Part shown: positions 5,377-5,495 of the stretch, piece after piece
Layout: each line of letters opens with the position of its first letter
How positions within the stretch are numbered: position 1 is the first letter of the stretch
DNA from: CAZXDS01 sp964639525
GTDB lineage: Bacteria; Bacteroidota; Ignavibacteria; Ignavibacteriales; Melioribacteraceae
Length of the DNA: 5,495 nucleotides
NCBI GenBank assembly: GCA_964639525.1
Contig: CAZXDS010000214.1
Coordinates: 1-5,495, forward strand
Direction: 5' to 3'
Translations under genes and position numbers: made by a program
Notes under the pieces: model-generated
Databases searched by the model: none
Told to the model about the DNA's origin: nothing
What the model saw: only the letters and a program-made list of their open reading frames with translations

Positions 5377-5495
5377 TCAATCGTAAATAACAAATTTTGC
5401 ATGTAGAGTAAATGCAATTTCTCCGTTTATCAACACTTCTGAATTAAGTTCAATTCTTGATTTTTTATTTTGCTTATAGTATTCAATAAAATTAT
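5377..5495 (-). CDS. 3' end of a gene cut by the window edge, possible hotdog-fold thioesterase
   Basis: The minus strand is open from the right edge to a TGA at 5379-5377, giving 38 C-terminal residues. They read ...EYYKQNKKSRIELNSE, then VLINGEIAFTLHAKFVIYD. The alternation of hydrophobic residues (RIELNSEVLI, then a GE turn, then IAFTLHAKFVIYD) looks like the two last antiparallel strands of a hotdog fold. In that fold a strand of this kind ends in an A-x-(F/Y)-V-like motif, as in YiiD-C/DUF4442-type thioesterases. The fragment is too short for a firm family assignment and the start, catalytic residues and length are outside the window. That it is coding is supported by the protein-like pattern and by the convergent stem-loop placed just after its stop. 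Confidence 0.5.
   Translation of the reverse strand, partial: NFIEYYKQNKKSRIELNSEVLINGEIAFTLHAKFVIYD

Overview
The window is a low-GC stretch of bacterial chromosome carrying six complete genes and the 3' end of a seventh. No mobile element, CRISPR array, tRNA or rRNA gene is visible. The enolase sequence, the AT-rich intergenic DNA, the frequent absence of Shine-Dalgarno sequences and a TerB-like protein fit the Bacteroidota/Ignavibacteria (Chlorobi-related) assemblage. That placement is an inference from family resemblance, not a measured phylogeny.

Left part (1-2545, plus strand): a strong intrinsic terminator closes an unseen upstream gene. It is followed by eno (enolase), a series of three stem-loops ending in a strong terminator, and an EamA/DMT-family ten-helix membrane transporter. 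The terminator ends about ten bases before the transporter's Shine-Dalgarno, which leaves no room for a separate promoter between them.

Middle part (2674-3926): two minus-strand genes, a TerB-like small protein followed by a Cupin_5 (DUF985) protein 39 bases downstream, probably form an operon. The transporter converges on this pair. The TerB-like gene has no usable upstream ATG and probably starts at TTG. It is divergent from the next gene across a 239-base AT-rich intergenic region that carries two close dyad symmetries and promoter-like elements.

Right part (3927-5495): a plus-strand gene encodes an unrecognised single-helix membrane protein with a polar, Tyr/Ser/Asn-rich tail. Next comes a LOG-family (TIGR00730-type) Rossmann protein, likely a nucleoside 5'-monophosphate phosphoribohydrolase. 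A perfect 13-bp inverted repeat separates it from the 3' end of a convergent minus-strand gene cut by the window edge, possibly a hotdog-fold thioesterase.

Overall this is mostly housekeeping and ordinary accessory sequence. I do not see convincing evidence of a new multi-gene system. The points most worth a second look are the hairpin series and terminator/RBS arrangement between eno and the transporter, the unusual start of the TerB-like gene with dyads in its divergent promoter region, and the uncharacterised membrane-anchored protein.
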